Shown here: one piece after another, positions 9,301 through 17,126 of the stretch
Layout of the letters: each line of letters starts with the position of its first letter
Position numbering within the stretch: position 1 is the first letter of the stretch
From: Candidatus Hydrogenedentota bacterium
GTDB lineage: Bacteria; Hydrogenedentota; Hydrogenedentia; Hydrogenedentales; JAEUWI01
Assembly: GCA_019637335.1 (NCBI GenBank)
Contig: JAHBVV010000001.1
Coordinates: forward strand, 503,440-567,439
Length of the DNA stretch: 64,000 nt
Direction of reading: 5' to 3'
Translations under genes and position numbers: made by a program
Notes under the pieces: model-generated
Told to the model about the DNA's origin: nothing
The model's input: only the letters and a program-made list of their open reading frames with translations
The model's database searches: none

Positions 9301-10047
9301 TCAGCAACCACTCCTGGCGTTCCATCGGGCGACGAGACCGACCCGCTCGCCTTCTTTCGCGGCGGAGGATAGCAACAACGCCAAATCCGTATGCATGTAG
9401 GACGCGCTCAGGTTCATGAGCAGGTCCAACTTGCCATCGCGATCAAGATCTCCAGCCCACACCAGGGTGGGCGCAGCTTCACCGTCCAATGTTGGGATTT
9501 GAATGATGACCTGGTGCATGGAGGTTCGTCCGGGAAGTTCCATGAGGTGCAATTCATAGTCCCTGATTCGCGTATATCGTTCTCCCGGCTCCAATACGAC
9601 ATGCCCGGTTCCGAACAATTCCGTTAATACGGGTTGGCTGAGTTGCTTGATACTGAAGGTCGAGCGCATTCCCGGCTTCAAATTGGTGGCTGCAAACGCG
9701 GGTTTGAGCGCTATAAGTGGACCAGGGGCGGCGTCGCGGAGCCCGCGAACCAATAGGATCTGCTCACCGGCTCGCGAGGTCTTTATTTTTGTCGCGGTCT
9801 TCCGGACTCCATCGCCATCAATTGGATTGACCACCGCCTCGGTCGTCACGGAAGTAGAATGCAGGTAGAATCCGTTTCCGCTCGGAAAGATGCCCCACCA
9901 ATCGTCGCCAGGCTCGATTTCCTCCGCGCTCACGAAAAAGCCCGAAATCGCAATCTGCACCGCGTCTTCGGCGGGCGCTTTGGGAGCGGCTGTGGCGAGG
10001 AGCGCCAGGATGACGCCGAGTGCGAAGTTTGTGGCGTGGTTGAACAT
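9301..10047 (-). CDS. Secreted protein of a three-copy local family (copy 1)
   Basis: A 248-residue protein with a signal peptide (FALGVILALLATAAPKAPAE). I place the start at ATG 10047, as in the paralogue at 13340, because the longer frame would enter a repeated leader. Conserved blocks shared by the three copies are GDDWWGIFPSGNGF near residue 45, LVRGLRDAAPGPL, a late WAGDLDRDGKLDLL whose DxDxDG core resembles a calcium-binding or FG-GAP loop, and the end LLLSSAAKEGERVGLVARWN closing in GC. No enzyme signature is visible. I infer an exported beta-rich protein; function unknown. Confidence 0.75.
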   Translation of the reverse strand: MFNHATNFALGVILALLATAAPKAPAEDAVQIAISGFFVSAEEIEPGDDWWGIFPSGNGFYLHSTSVTTEAVVNPIDGDGVRKTATKIKTSRAGEQILLVRGLRDAAPGPLIALKPAFAATNLKPGMRSTFSIKQLSQPVLTELFGTGHVVLEPGERYTRIRDYELHLMELPGRTSMHQVIIQIPTLDGEAAPTLVWAGDLDRDGKLDLLMNLSASYMHTDLALLLSSAAKEGERVGLVARWNARSGC

Positions 10048-10186
10048 GCGCGGTTGCCTCCTTGACGCGCCCGATGGCGGAGCGAACGCCAGATTAACCA
10101 TTGGCCGCTACGCCGGTACAGTATATCATCCACGCGGGTGGCCTCCGGTTCCATTGGGAGGTATGCGGAGTCGCGGTTGGGGGCTT
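10047..10186. repeat. Duplicated leader/promoter segment (partner at 13340-13485)
   Basis: About 140 bases upstream of secreted copy 1 are over 90 percent identical by eye to those upstream of copy 3. The shared piece includes a minus-strand TATACT hexamer (10120-10125; 13413-13418) that could be the -10 of both genes. Identity ends at the same point in both places, where GNAT-derived sequence begins in this copy. Confidence 0.7.
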
Positions 10187-10346
10187 CGGGGGCAGGGTCG
10201 GCCTGCATGCATTGCCGCAGTCGGAGTCGTTCTATTCTGGAGCATGCGGCATGACGCCATTGGGCCGCGACGAGGCATTCGACGATTTGATGTACTTCGA
10301 GCTTTCGCGCGAGAACGCTGATACAATACTGAAAAGGAGCGTGTGA
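10101..10346 (+). pseudogene. Truncated GNAT-like gene fused to repeat sequence
   Basis: The frame from TTG 10101 starts in the duplicated leader, then from about 10194 reads GRVGLHALPQSESFYSGACGM and YFELSREN, matching the C-terminal third of the intact GNAT-like gene at 10730-11359. The N-terminal two thirds, including the acetyl-CoA-binding region, are missing. It overlaps the following small gene by its stop codon. I treat it as a deletion remnant that may still be translated. Confidence 0.7.
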
Positions 10347-10348
10347 CC

Positions 10349-10570
10349 ATGGATGACAAATCCTCCAGAAGCCTTGAGTCACTTCCCGCGTGGTTGCAGC
10401 ATGCCGTGGAGGTGGAGGCCCAATGCCGTTCCGTGGCCGCCGCGGGGCTGGCGTCGGAACTCGGCATGATCGACCGGGAACTCATTCGCAAGAGCCGCGC
10501 GGCGATGGAAGCGGCGGAAGCGGAAGCGGGCAGGGTCGCCCGTGAAGAGACGCCGCCCTACGGTGAGTAG
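10349..10570 (+). CDS. Small partner protein, copy 1
   Basis: A 73-residue acidic helical protein. AAAAGGAG lies just upstream and ATG 10349 follows the stop (10344-10346) of the truncated GNAT frame. The block SVAAAGLASELGMIDREL, then IRKSRAAMEAAEA, is nearly identical to the 71-residue protein at 11362, at DNA as well as protein level, so the copies are recent. The end REETPPYG is shared too. I do not recognise the family. Its constant place after a GNAT-like frame suggests a two-gene unit, possibly with a toxin/antitoxin-like relationship, but this is inference. Confidence 0.65.
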   Translation: MDDKSSRSLESLPAWLQHAVEVEAQCRSVAAAGLASELGMIDRELIRKSRAAMEAAEAEAGRVAREETPPYGE

Positions 10571-10729
10571 GGGTGCTTGCTCGGGGTGTGTGCCGCTGAA
10601 CCGGGCAATCTTTGTGTCCGGCGCCCGTCGGACTACGGGCACACGAATCGGCGTTGCCGAATCGCGTGGCACGGAAGTCTATGCCGCTGGCCGGCTGGTC
10701 GCATTTTAGTTCGCGAGGCTCTTTCCGCT

Positions 10730-11359
10730 ATGAGCACCACACCAATCAAAATTCTCGACCGCACTACTGGCCAACCCATCGAAGCGGAATTGGTCGATGC
10801 CTTGGCGCCCGAGGACCTGATGGTGCTCGAAGCGGTGTGGACGCCGGAGCGTGCCCGAATTATCCTTGAAATCGGGCGCGCGGGGCTGCTTTATGCGGAG
10901 CGCCCCCAGAGCCTGGGCTGGAACTGGCGGGCCAAGTCGCACCACTTGCGCCTGACCCAAGCCTCCGGCTATGGCGTGGTCTGCCAGGACGAATGGCAGG
11001 GGGCCATGCTGACCAAGTCCGGGACCCATTTTTCGCGCCTTGGCAGTGACCGCGGTAAGCCGCTGGTGTACATCGATTTTCTGGAGGTGGCGCCGTGGAA
11101 CTGGACGATTCCGGGGATTGGGCAATTTCGGCGGTACGGCTATATTGGACCACACCTTTTCGAGCGAGCCGTCCGGCAGAGTTGGGAAGATGGATTCGAG
11201 GGCCGGGTCGGGCTACACGCGCTTCCGCAATCGGAACCGTTCTATAGTGGCGCGTGCCGGATGGCGGCACTGGGCGCGGAGGAGGAGGAATACGGAAACT
11301 TGACCTACTTCGAGCTTTCGCGCGAAAATGCAGCAAGGATATTGGAAGGGTGCCGTTGA
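10730..11359 (+). CDS. GNAT-like N-acetyltransferase
   Basis: A 209-residue protein starting at ATG 10730. The second half has the spacing of the GNAT fold: LVYIDFLEVAPWNW (central strand), an RRYGYIGPHLFERAV helix in the acetyl-CoA position, then GRVGLHALPQSEPFY and a closing TYFELSREN. The N-terminal half (WNWRAKSHHLRLTQASGYGV) fits related hypothetical acetyltransferases. The strict pyrophosphate-loop motif is degenerate, so catalytic competence is uncertain. The next small gene begins two bases after its stop. A C-terminal fragment of the same gene occurs at 10194-10346. Confidence 0.65.
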   Translation: MSTTPIKILDRTTGQPIEAELVDALAPEDLMVLEAVWTPERARIILEIGRAGLLYAERPQSLGWNWRAKSHHLRLTQASGYGVVCQDEWQGAMLTKSGTHFSRLGSDRGKPLVYIDFLEVAPWNWTIPGIGQFRRYGYIGPHLFERAVRQSWEDGFEGRVGLHALPQSEPFYSGACRMAALGAEEEEYGNLTYFELSRENAARILEGCR

Positions 11360-11361
11360 TT

Positions 11362-11577
11362 ATGAACACGAACACACCGGATGAACCGTTCCCGTACCCA
11401 GAGTGGATGCGCGGCGTTGCAGAAATCGAAGAGCAGTGTCTATCCGTCGCTGCCGCGGGCTTGGCATCGGAACTCGGCATGATCGACCGGGAACTCATCC
11501 GCAAGAGCCGCGCGGCGATGGAGGCGGCCGAGGCGGGCAGCGTCGCCCGTGAAGAGACGCCGCCCTACGGGGGGTAG
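11362..11577 (+). CDS. Small partner protein, copy 2
   Basis: A 71-residue protein starting at ATG 11362, two bases after the GNAT-like stop, so translation is probably coupled. It shares the block SVAAAGLASELGMIDREL and the end REETPPYG with copy 1 at 10349; the first 25 residues differ (MNTNTPDEPFPYPEWM). No domain recognised. The pairing with an acetyltransferase is kept in both copies, and a decayed third copy is visible at 13525-13650. Confidence 0.65.
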   Translation: MNTNTPDEPFPYPEWMRGVAEIEEQCLSVAAAGLASELGMIDRELIRKSRAAMEAAEAGSVAREETPPYGG

Positions 11578-11762
11578 GGGGTTGACATCCGGGGAAGGGG
11601 GGGGTAGTTCGACATTTGCCTCGTTTCTGGAAGCAAGCCTGTCCGTGCCTCGCGATCACGCGGCACGTCTGTTTCGTTCGACGCCGGTGGTTATACATCG
11701 CGCTCCATGCAGCCGCAGTCTCCCGCTCGCGACGGGTCAGCCGTAGCCTCCCGACCTCCCCG

Positions 11763-12500
11763 TCAACAGCCGCAGGTCCCGGTCCACTGGGCGACGAGGC
11801 CCACGATTTCACCCTCTTTCGCGGCGGAGGAGAGAAAGAGCATCAACTTCGTTTCGGTATGATGCTCCCCGAAATTGTAGATCAAATCCACATACCCGTC
11901 CCGGTCCAAGTCACCGGCCCAACGTAAGCGGGGTCCCTCACCCTTGATCTGTGATCGGGTATACAGCACCTGTTTAAGGGGTTTTTCGCCGCCGCGTTGC
12001 AGCACCAGTTGGTAGCCCGCCGCCGCCCTCTGTGTACCGCCGGAGGGATGTGGTGGCGCTGGGTCTGGTTCCGCGGTGATACGAATGGCTGCTTTCTCAG
12101 GCCCTGACCGCAACATCAATACGACGGATTTGCCCGGCTGTAGCGGGGCGGGATAGGGCGGCAGGTCCACTACATTGAGGGGGCCCGCAGCCGCGGACAT
12201 CAGGCCCCGAAAAACGATGACGCCGTTGTTCCCGTCCGGTACACGAATCTGGCGGGGGGGCTTCTCCGGCGGGATCACCATGTCGGGGTCCGAAATGGCG
12301 CGGACGCGGGTGGGCTGGAGCGTGTATCCGTTGCCGTCGGGAAAGATGCCCCACCAGTCGCCCCCAGGCCGGATCTGTTCCTTCCATTCGTACAGACCGG
12401 CCACCGCAATCTGTGGCGGGGCCTCGGCCAGCGCGGGCTCCGCGATAGTGGCGCAAAAGACGATGGCCTGGAGCGTGAAGCGTGTTGATTTCATGTACAT
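11763..12500 (-). CDS. Secreted protein of the local family (copy 2)
   Basis: A 245-residue protein with a signal peptide (TLQAIVFCATIAEPALAEA). ATG 12500 or ATG 12494 could be used. Family blocks: GGDWWGIFPDGNGYTLQPT, VFRGLMSAAAGPL, LRWAGDLDRDGYVDLIYNF and the end FLSSAAKEGEIVGLVAQW with terminal GC. It is the most diverged copy in its middle part, which is proline rich. It lies 78 bases after copy 3 on the same strand, so the two are likely co-transcribed. Confidence 0.78.
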   Translation of the reverse strand: MYMKSTRFTLQAIVFCATIAEPALAEAPPQIAVAGLYEWKEQIRPGGDWWGIFPDGNGYTLQPTRVRAISDPDMVIPPEKPPRQIRVPDGNNGVIVFRGLMSAAAGPLNVVDLPPYPAPLQPGKSVVLMLRSGPEKAAIRITAEPDPAPPHPSGGTQRAAAGYQLVLQRGGEKPLKQVLYTRSQIKGEGPRLRWAGDLDRDGYVDLIYNFGEHHTETKLMLFLSSAAKEGEIVGLVAQWTGTCGC

Positions 12501-12578
12501 GGAAAGGGGGGCTCCCTGGTTTGTCCGATTGGCGACATTAGACTCGAAGAGCGCGGTACGCTGAGTCTGAGTCGGTTC

Positions 12579-13340
12579 TCAGCATCCCCCAACAGCGTTC
12601 CATCGGGCGACGAGACCGACCAGCTCGCCGTCTTTTGCGGCGGAGGAAAGAAACAGCGCCAGCTTGTTGACAATATAGAACGAACTGAGGTCGTACAGTA
12701 GATCCACTTTTCCATCGCGGTCCAAATCGCCGGCCCAGAGCAGGCTGGGGCACGGGTCATTTGGCAACCGCTGAAACTCCGGAAGCGCGGCAAGGAGCTG
12801 CGATTGTTGTTTACTTCCGGAGGTTCGAATCAATCGCAACTGGTAGCCCTTTAGCACTGTCGCCTCGCTGGGTCCGGACTCTTTGGCGGTTTCCTTTCCC
12901 TCGGCGACAATCTTCATCTCAACACCCGCGTCTTCGCCCTCCAGGGGCAGTTTAATCGTGTCTCCCGGCGCGAGATAGCGCCAGTTTTTGGCGGGTTTTA
13001 TCGCGTCCAGCGGCCCGGCCGCGGCGGACATAAGTCCGCGAAGCAACGGTATACCCCGATCGTATCCGGGTACGGTGACCTGCGTGGCCGTCTTTCGGGT
13101 GTCTCCGTCCGCCAGGGGATTGACCACCGCCTCCACCCGCACGCGCGTGGGCTGCAGGGTATATCCGTCACCCTCGGGGAAGATTCCCCACCAGTCTCCG
13201 CCACCGCGAACCTTGTCGGCCGCCAGGTGGAGACCGGAGAGGGCGAGGTGAACGGAGTCTTCGGCGGGCGCCTGGGGCGTGGCTGTGGCGAGGAGGGCCA
13301 GGATGACGCCGGGTGCGAAGCGTGTGGAGTGGTTGAGCAT
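12579..13340 (-). CDS. Secreted protein of the local family (copy 3)
   Basis: A 253-residue protein with signal peptide (FAPGVILALLATATPQAPAE), nearly the same as in copy 1. Family blocks GGDWWGIFPEGDGYTLQPT, LRGLMSAAAGPL, LLWAGDLDRDGKVDLLYDL and FLSSAAKDGELVGLVARW are all present. It is closest to copy 1 at both ends and in its upstream DNA, so copies 1 and 3 probably arose from one segmental duplication. Upstream lie relics of the small partner gene, paralleling copy 1. Function unknown; exported location is inferred from the signal peptide. Confidence 0.78.
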   Translation of the reverse strand: MLNHSTRFAPGVILALLATATPQAPAEDSVHLALSGLHLAADKVRGGGDWWGIFPEGDGYTLQPTRVRVEAVVNPLADGDTRKTATQVTVPGYDRGIPLLRGLMSAAAGPLDAIKPAKNWRYLAPGDTIKLPLEGEDAGVEMKIVAEGKETAKESGPSEATVLKGYQLRLIRTSGSKQQSQLLAALPEFQRLPNDPCPSLLWAGDLDRDGKVDLLYDLSSFYIVNKLALFLSSAAKDGELVGLVARWNAVGGC

Positions 13341-13524
13341 GCGTGGTTGCCTCCTTGATGCGCCCGATGGCGGAGCGAACGCCAGATTAACTGTTGGCCG
13401 CTACGCCGGTACAGTATATCATCCACGCGGGTGGGCTCCGGTTCCATCGGGAGGTATGCGGGGTCGCGGTTGGGGGCTGGAGGAGGTAAGAATCGCTGGG
13501 TTGCGCGGGTTGGGTTGTCTCGGG

Positions 13525-13650
13525 GTTGCTGGAGGACGCGGAAGTCGTAGCCACCTGCGAGTCCATCGCAGCCGCGGGGCTCCCGGCGAGCCCGGCATGT
13601 TCGACCGCGAACAACAGCGCAAGGGCCGCGCGGCAGCCGAGGCCTTGCGA
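13525..13650 (+). pseudogene. Decayed third copy of the small partner gene
   Basis: In one frame the DNA reads LEDAEVVATCESIAAAGL, and after a frameshift GMFDREQQRKGRAAAEA, which align with the SVAAAGL and GMIDRELIRKSRAAMEA parts of the proteins at 10349 and 11362. No intact frame remains. It sits downstream of the second copy of the duplicated leader, as the intact gene does at 10349. Confidence 0.6.
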
Positions 13651-13716
13651 CCGCAACGGCCCGTTCGTTGACGGCAGGCTGATAGCTGCCGCCGGGCGGC
13701 TGCAAACGCCCGTCCC

Positions 13717-13830
13717 CTCAACTTCCGCGACGGCCTCGAAACCCAATATGCCTTCGATGCCGGTCGAGATGTCGCCTTCGTCCGAGGCGTTCCACATGAA
13801 GAGAATGGCGAATTCGCGCGTTTATTTTGA
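13717..13830 (+). pseudogene. C-terminal fragment of a Gfo/Idh/MocA oxidoreductase gene
   Basis: The frame ending in TGA 13828-13830 reads LNFRDGLETQYAFDAG, very close to [16 protein letters not shown] at the end of the intact gene at 6772-7917 and typical of that family's tail. Nothing upstream continues the family, so it is a scrap left by rearrangement. Confidence 0.6.
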
Positions 13831-14388
13831 CGGGTTCTGATCCGCAACTATACGTCTTACACCACTCACCAGTTTGCGAAAGCTCCGGGAGGTGTTTCGT
13901 TCCATCGACAGCCGGGCTCCCATTTGGCGTGCTCCGGAAACTTTTTGAAACGCGGGGATGCGGTTTGCCAGTTCCCGGGCCGGATTCAATACGGCGTCGG
14001 GGTCGCGGAATGGCGCGAGGTTGCCGAGCGTCCGAAGCGAGTCGTCATTGTAGGCCTCGGCCAGCGCGTCAGGCTCGCCCAGATACCACGCCTCCAACTC
14101 CTGGCACGCGATGCGAACCAGTGTGTCGCCGCGTTCCGCATCTTCGCACAATGCCGTGAGACGTTGTTTCAGCGCGTGACAATCGGCCCCATCGTTGTCA
14201 CGGAGTACGACAAATCGAACCCCGGGCTCTTTCCAGGCCCGTAGCTTGCGTGGGATGCTTTTTTCCAAGTCTTGCTTGCCTTCGTGGGGGACGCACAGGA
14301 ACGGCAGATCCGGGAAGAGGCGGGGGATCAACACGTCGAGAAACGTTTTCATCGAACGTTCCTCAAGCAGGAATACGAGGCGGCTCAT
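13822..14388 (-). CDS. DUF4276-like protein, TOPRIM-type acidic motifs
   Basis: A 188-residue protein starting at ATG 14388, overlapping the ATPase stop as ATGA. It opens MSRLVFLLEERS with an acidic pair at residues 9-10, then VVLRDNDGAD with Asp64, Asp66 and Asp69, then CQELEAWYLGEPDALAEAY. This order (glutamate, DxD, ELEAW) is that of DUF4276 and RloB-like proteins, whose acidic residues suggest a TOPRIM metal site and nuclease activity. Paired with an SMC/OLD-like ATPase, it resembles two-gene phage-defence modules. A defensive role is inferred. Confidence 0.7.
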   Translation of the reverse strand: MSRLVFLLEERSMKTFLDVLIPRLFPDLPFLCVPHEGKQDLEKSIPRKLRAWKEPGVRFVVLRDNDGADCHALKQRLTALCEDAERGDTLVRIACQELEAWYLGEPDALAEAYNDDSLRTLGNLAPFRDPDAVLNPARELANRIPAFQKVSGARQMGARLSMERNTSRSFRKLVSGVRRIVADQNPSK

Positions 14389-15563
14389 CGCGGGCCGGCT
14401 CCTTCGAAGAGCCCTTGTTTCCAAAGGGCGCCAGGCAAGTCGCCCTCACCGATTAAATTGCGGAGCAGTTCGCTGCCGGAAGCCCGCCGTATGGTGGAAA
14501 ATCCATCTTGCTTGGCCAGCCAGTAAATCTCGCGTAGCGCGGCGCCGTTCAAGAAATCAGGTGAATGGGTCGAGACAAAGACCTGGCCGCCCCGGCGCGC
14601 ATAATCTCGAAACTCTTCGATTAATTCGTAGAGGAGTTCAGGATACAGCTGATTTTCGGGCTCTTCAATGGCTAGCAATGGATGCGGCTTGGGGTCGTGG
14701 AGTAACACCAGGTACGCAAACATCTTAATCGTGCCGTCGGAGACGTACCGCGCGATGAAGGGGTCCTTGAAGCTGCCGTCCTGAAAGCGTAAGACGAGGC
14801 GGCCATCCTCGGTCGGTCGGGCTTCCACCTGTGTTACGCCCGGAACCCGGTCACGCATCTTAGCGACTATCTGGCTGAAAATATCCGGGTGATTTTCGTA
14901 CAGATATTGCGCCACTTGTGCGACGTTATCACCGCGCGTCGAAAGATGTTCGGCATACCCGGCCTCGGCGCTGGGCCGCGCCTCGCTGATGTGAAAGTCC
15001 GAGGTATGCCAGCTCTCGATGAGGCTGCGGAACTCCGAGACCACGCGGAACTCCTTGAACTGGCCGAGCCCCTTAATCGCGAGCACGCTCGGATCTTCCA
15101 ACTGGAATTCACTTCGTTGTTCCTGTGCGCCCTCCTCGCCGTAGACGGATTCGTTCGTTATAGCCGTACCGACGCCGCGCGAGAAATCAACGAAATGCCA
15201 TGGTTTTCCGTACTGCCCTCTGCGAAACTTCAAGATCTCTCGATGTACGGCCGGTTTTCCCTGGTAGTGTTCGATTTCCAATTCGTAGGTGGCGAGCCTT
15301 CCGCCACTCTCCCTGAATTTTACGACGATCCCGATGGGGCCGGTTTCGCCCCGGCTTACCAGTTCCTTGAATCCGCCTCGCCGCGCCACCGCTTGCGCCA
15401 CGTTCTGGCTCAAGGCGTCCTTGAGAAAGGAGAAAACATCGAAGAGTGTTGATTTGCCCGAACCGTTCGCACCGACGACCACAGCGAGACTTGGGAGGTC
15501 TTCGAGTTTTGCGTTGCGGAAGAGCCGGTAGTTCCGAATTTCAATTGATTCTATTTGCTGCAT
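14385..15563 (-). CDS. AAA ATPase (OLD/SMC-like) partner of DUF4276 protein
   Basis: A 392-residue ATPase. Walker A GANGSGKST is at residues 31-39, after the typical opening IESIEIRNYRLFRNAKLED. A SDGTIKM signature-like segment lies at 275-281, Walker B LLAIEEPEN at about 296-304, and the H-loop STHSPDFL at 331-338. The layout is that of stand-alone AAA_21 ATPases related to OLD and RecF, without coiled-coil arms. It ends in an ATGA overlap with the DUF4276 gene, so both are translationally coupled. It probably senses or loads on DNA and controls the partner nuclease. Confidence 0.8.
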   Translation of the reverse strand: MQQIESIEIRNYRLFRNAKLEDLPSLAVVVGANGSGKSTLFDVFSFLKDALSQNVAQAVARRGGFKELVSRGETGPIGIVVKFRESGGRLATYELEIEHYQGKPAVHREILKFRRGQYGKPWHFVDFSRGVGTAITNESVYGEEGAQEQRSEFQLEDPSVLAIKGLGQFKEFRVVSEFRSLIESWHTSDFHISEARPSAEAGYAEHLSTRGDNVAQVAQYLYENHPDIFSQIVAKMRDRVPGVTQVEARPTEDGRLVLRFQDGSFKDPFIARYVSDGTIKMFAYLVLLHDPKPHPLLAIEEPENQLYPELLYELIEEFRDYARRGGQVFVSTHSPDFLNGAALREIYWLAKQDGFSTIRRASGSELLRNLIGEGDLPGALWKQGLFEGAGPR

Positions 15564-15749
15564 CAGAGGCTCGTTTCAGATCCAGGGGGGCATCGCCTGA
15601 TTCACACATGGTAGCACACTGCCCGTCGAGCGATCCGCACTTGAGTCTTTTCAACGCCCAACCCGCCCCCCTTGTCCCGCCGTGGCTGGATCGCGTAGCA
15701 TGTGGCCTTCTTTTTGGGAATGGGAATTACAGAAGGGAGTGCTACACCT

Positions 15750-16871
15750 ATGAAGTGCATTACGTATACCCTGGCGGGCGCCGTGTTGGCGGCTGGCTGG
15801 GGGTCGGCTTTTGCGGCGGATCTGCCGCTGGACCGCATCCAGTTGCCGGAGGGTTTTTCGATCAGCGTGTACGCGGAAAATCTGCCGGGCGCGCGGACGC
15901 TGGTGCTGGGGGATGCGGGGACGTTGTTTGTGGGGACGCGGAAGGCGAACACGGTGTATGCGGTGGTGGATCGCGATGGGGATCATGTTGCGGACGAGAC
16001 GCATGCGTATACGGAGGGGCTGCGGAATCCGAACGGCCTGTTTTTCCACGAGGGGTCGCTGTATGTCGGCGAGTTCAATCGGGTGCTGCGCTATGACGGC
16101 ATTGAAGCCTCTTTGGACGCGCCGCCGGCCCCGGTCGTGGTGACGGAGGCGCTGCCGTCGGAGGAGGCGCACGGGTCGAAGTACTATGCGCTCGGTCCGG
16201 ACGGGCGGCTGTACTTCGGGATTGGCGCGCCCTGCGATCATTGCGACCCCACGGTTGACTACGAGGACGCGCGGCTGGGGACGATCACGTCGATGAAACT
16301 GGACGGATCGGACGTTCAGCCGTATGTGACGGGCGTGCGCAACACGGTGGGGCTGGCGTGGCACCCGGAGAACGGGACGTTGTACTTCACGGACAATGGC
16401 CGCGACAACCTGGGCGACGACGCGCCGGATTGCGAGTTGAACCGGGTGACCCGTCCGGGCGCGCATTTTGGCAACCCGTACATTCACGGGGGCGACGTTC
16501 CGGATCCGGAGCATGGCGCGGGGAAGAACCCGGACGACTACGAGAAGCCGATCCAGAAGCTCGGGCCGCACGTGACGCCGCTGGGAATGCAATTCTACAC
16601 GGGCGATCAGTTTCCGGCGGAATACAGGAACCGGATTTTCATCGCGCTGAAGGGCTCAACCAATCGCACGCTGAAATCGGGCTACAGCGTGGTGCAGGTG
16701 ACGCTGGACGCGGCGGGGAACGCGGCGGCCTACGAGGATTTCGCCACGGGCTGGGTGTACCGGGAGGAGGCCTGGGGCCGCCCGGTGGACGTGTGCGTGG
16801 CGAAGGACGGCGCGCTGTTTGTGTCCGACGAGCAGGCGGGCGTGATCTACCGGATCGCGTACGGGGAGTAG
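15750..16871 (+). CDS. Exported PQQ-type sorbosone/aldose dehydrogenase-like beta-propeller
   Basis: A 373-residue protein with an N-terminal signal peptide ending near SAFA (about residue 22). The mature part is a beta-propeller of the soluble glucose/sorbosone dehydrogenase family: LRNPNGLFFHEGSLYVGEF, GVRNTVGLAWHPENG, TDNGRDNLGDD and PLGMQFYTGDQFP. Family members oxidise aldoses in the periplasm using PQQ and pass electrons to haem proteins. No PQQ biosynthesis gene is in view. Start ATG 15750 follows AAGGGAG. A terminator follows the stop, so it is probably monocistronic. Confidence 0.82.
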   Translation: MKCITYTLAGAVLAAGWGSAFAADLPLDRIQLPEGFSISVYAENLPGARTLVLGDAGTLFVGTRKANTVYAVVDRDGDHVADETHAYTEGLRNPNGLFFHEGSLYVGEFNRVLRYDGIEASLDAPPAPVVVTEALPSEEAHGSKYYALGPDGRLYFGIGAPCDHCDPTVDYEDARLGTITSMKLDGSDVQPYVTGVRNTVGLAWHPENGTLYFTDNGRDNLGDDAPDCELNRVTRPGAHFGNPYIHGGDVPDPEHGAGKNPDDYEKPIQKLGPHVTPLGMQFYTGDQFPAEYRNRIFIALKGSTNRTLKSGYSVVQVTLDAAGNAAAYEDFATGWVYREEAWGRPVDVCVAKDGALFVSDEQAGVIYRIAYGE

Positions 16872-16897
16872 CGCGGCGGGAGAAGAGAATCGTGTGG

Positions 16898-16928
16898 GCC
16901 CGCGACCGGGTTGGTCGCGGGTCTTTTT
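16898..16928 (+). terminator. Rho-independent terminator
   Basis: A nine-base perfect stem CCCGCGACC/GGTCGCGGG (16899-16907 and 16913-16921) with a GGGTT loop is followed by TCTTTTT. Confidence 0.9.
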
Positions 16929-17046
16929 CTATTTGGGGTTTTCAGCGGGACTTGAGACGGGGGCTACCGGGTTGGAGCGGTACTGATTTCGGGTTATTTC
17001 TCGACAGCAATAGCACGCCGCAGTCAAAGGTGAGAAAAACAGATGC

Positions 17047-17075
17047 TTGACATGTCCTGGCGCCCGTGCTTCAAT
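17047..17075 (+). promoter_or_regulatory. Candidate sigma-70 promoter of the PIN module
   Basis: TTGACA at 17047-17052, a 17-base spacer and TTCAAT at 17070-17075 lie about 50 bases before the PIN gene start. The -35 is perfect, the -10 matches four of six. Confidence 0.45.
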
Positions 17076-17126
17076 GGAATTGCGATTAGGTGCGTAGGTT
17101 TATATGCGAAAGCGGGAAGGGGGTCG

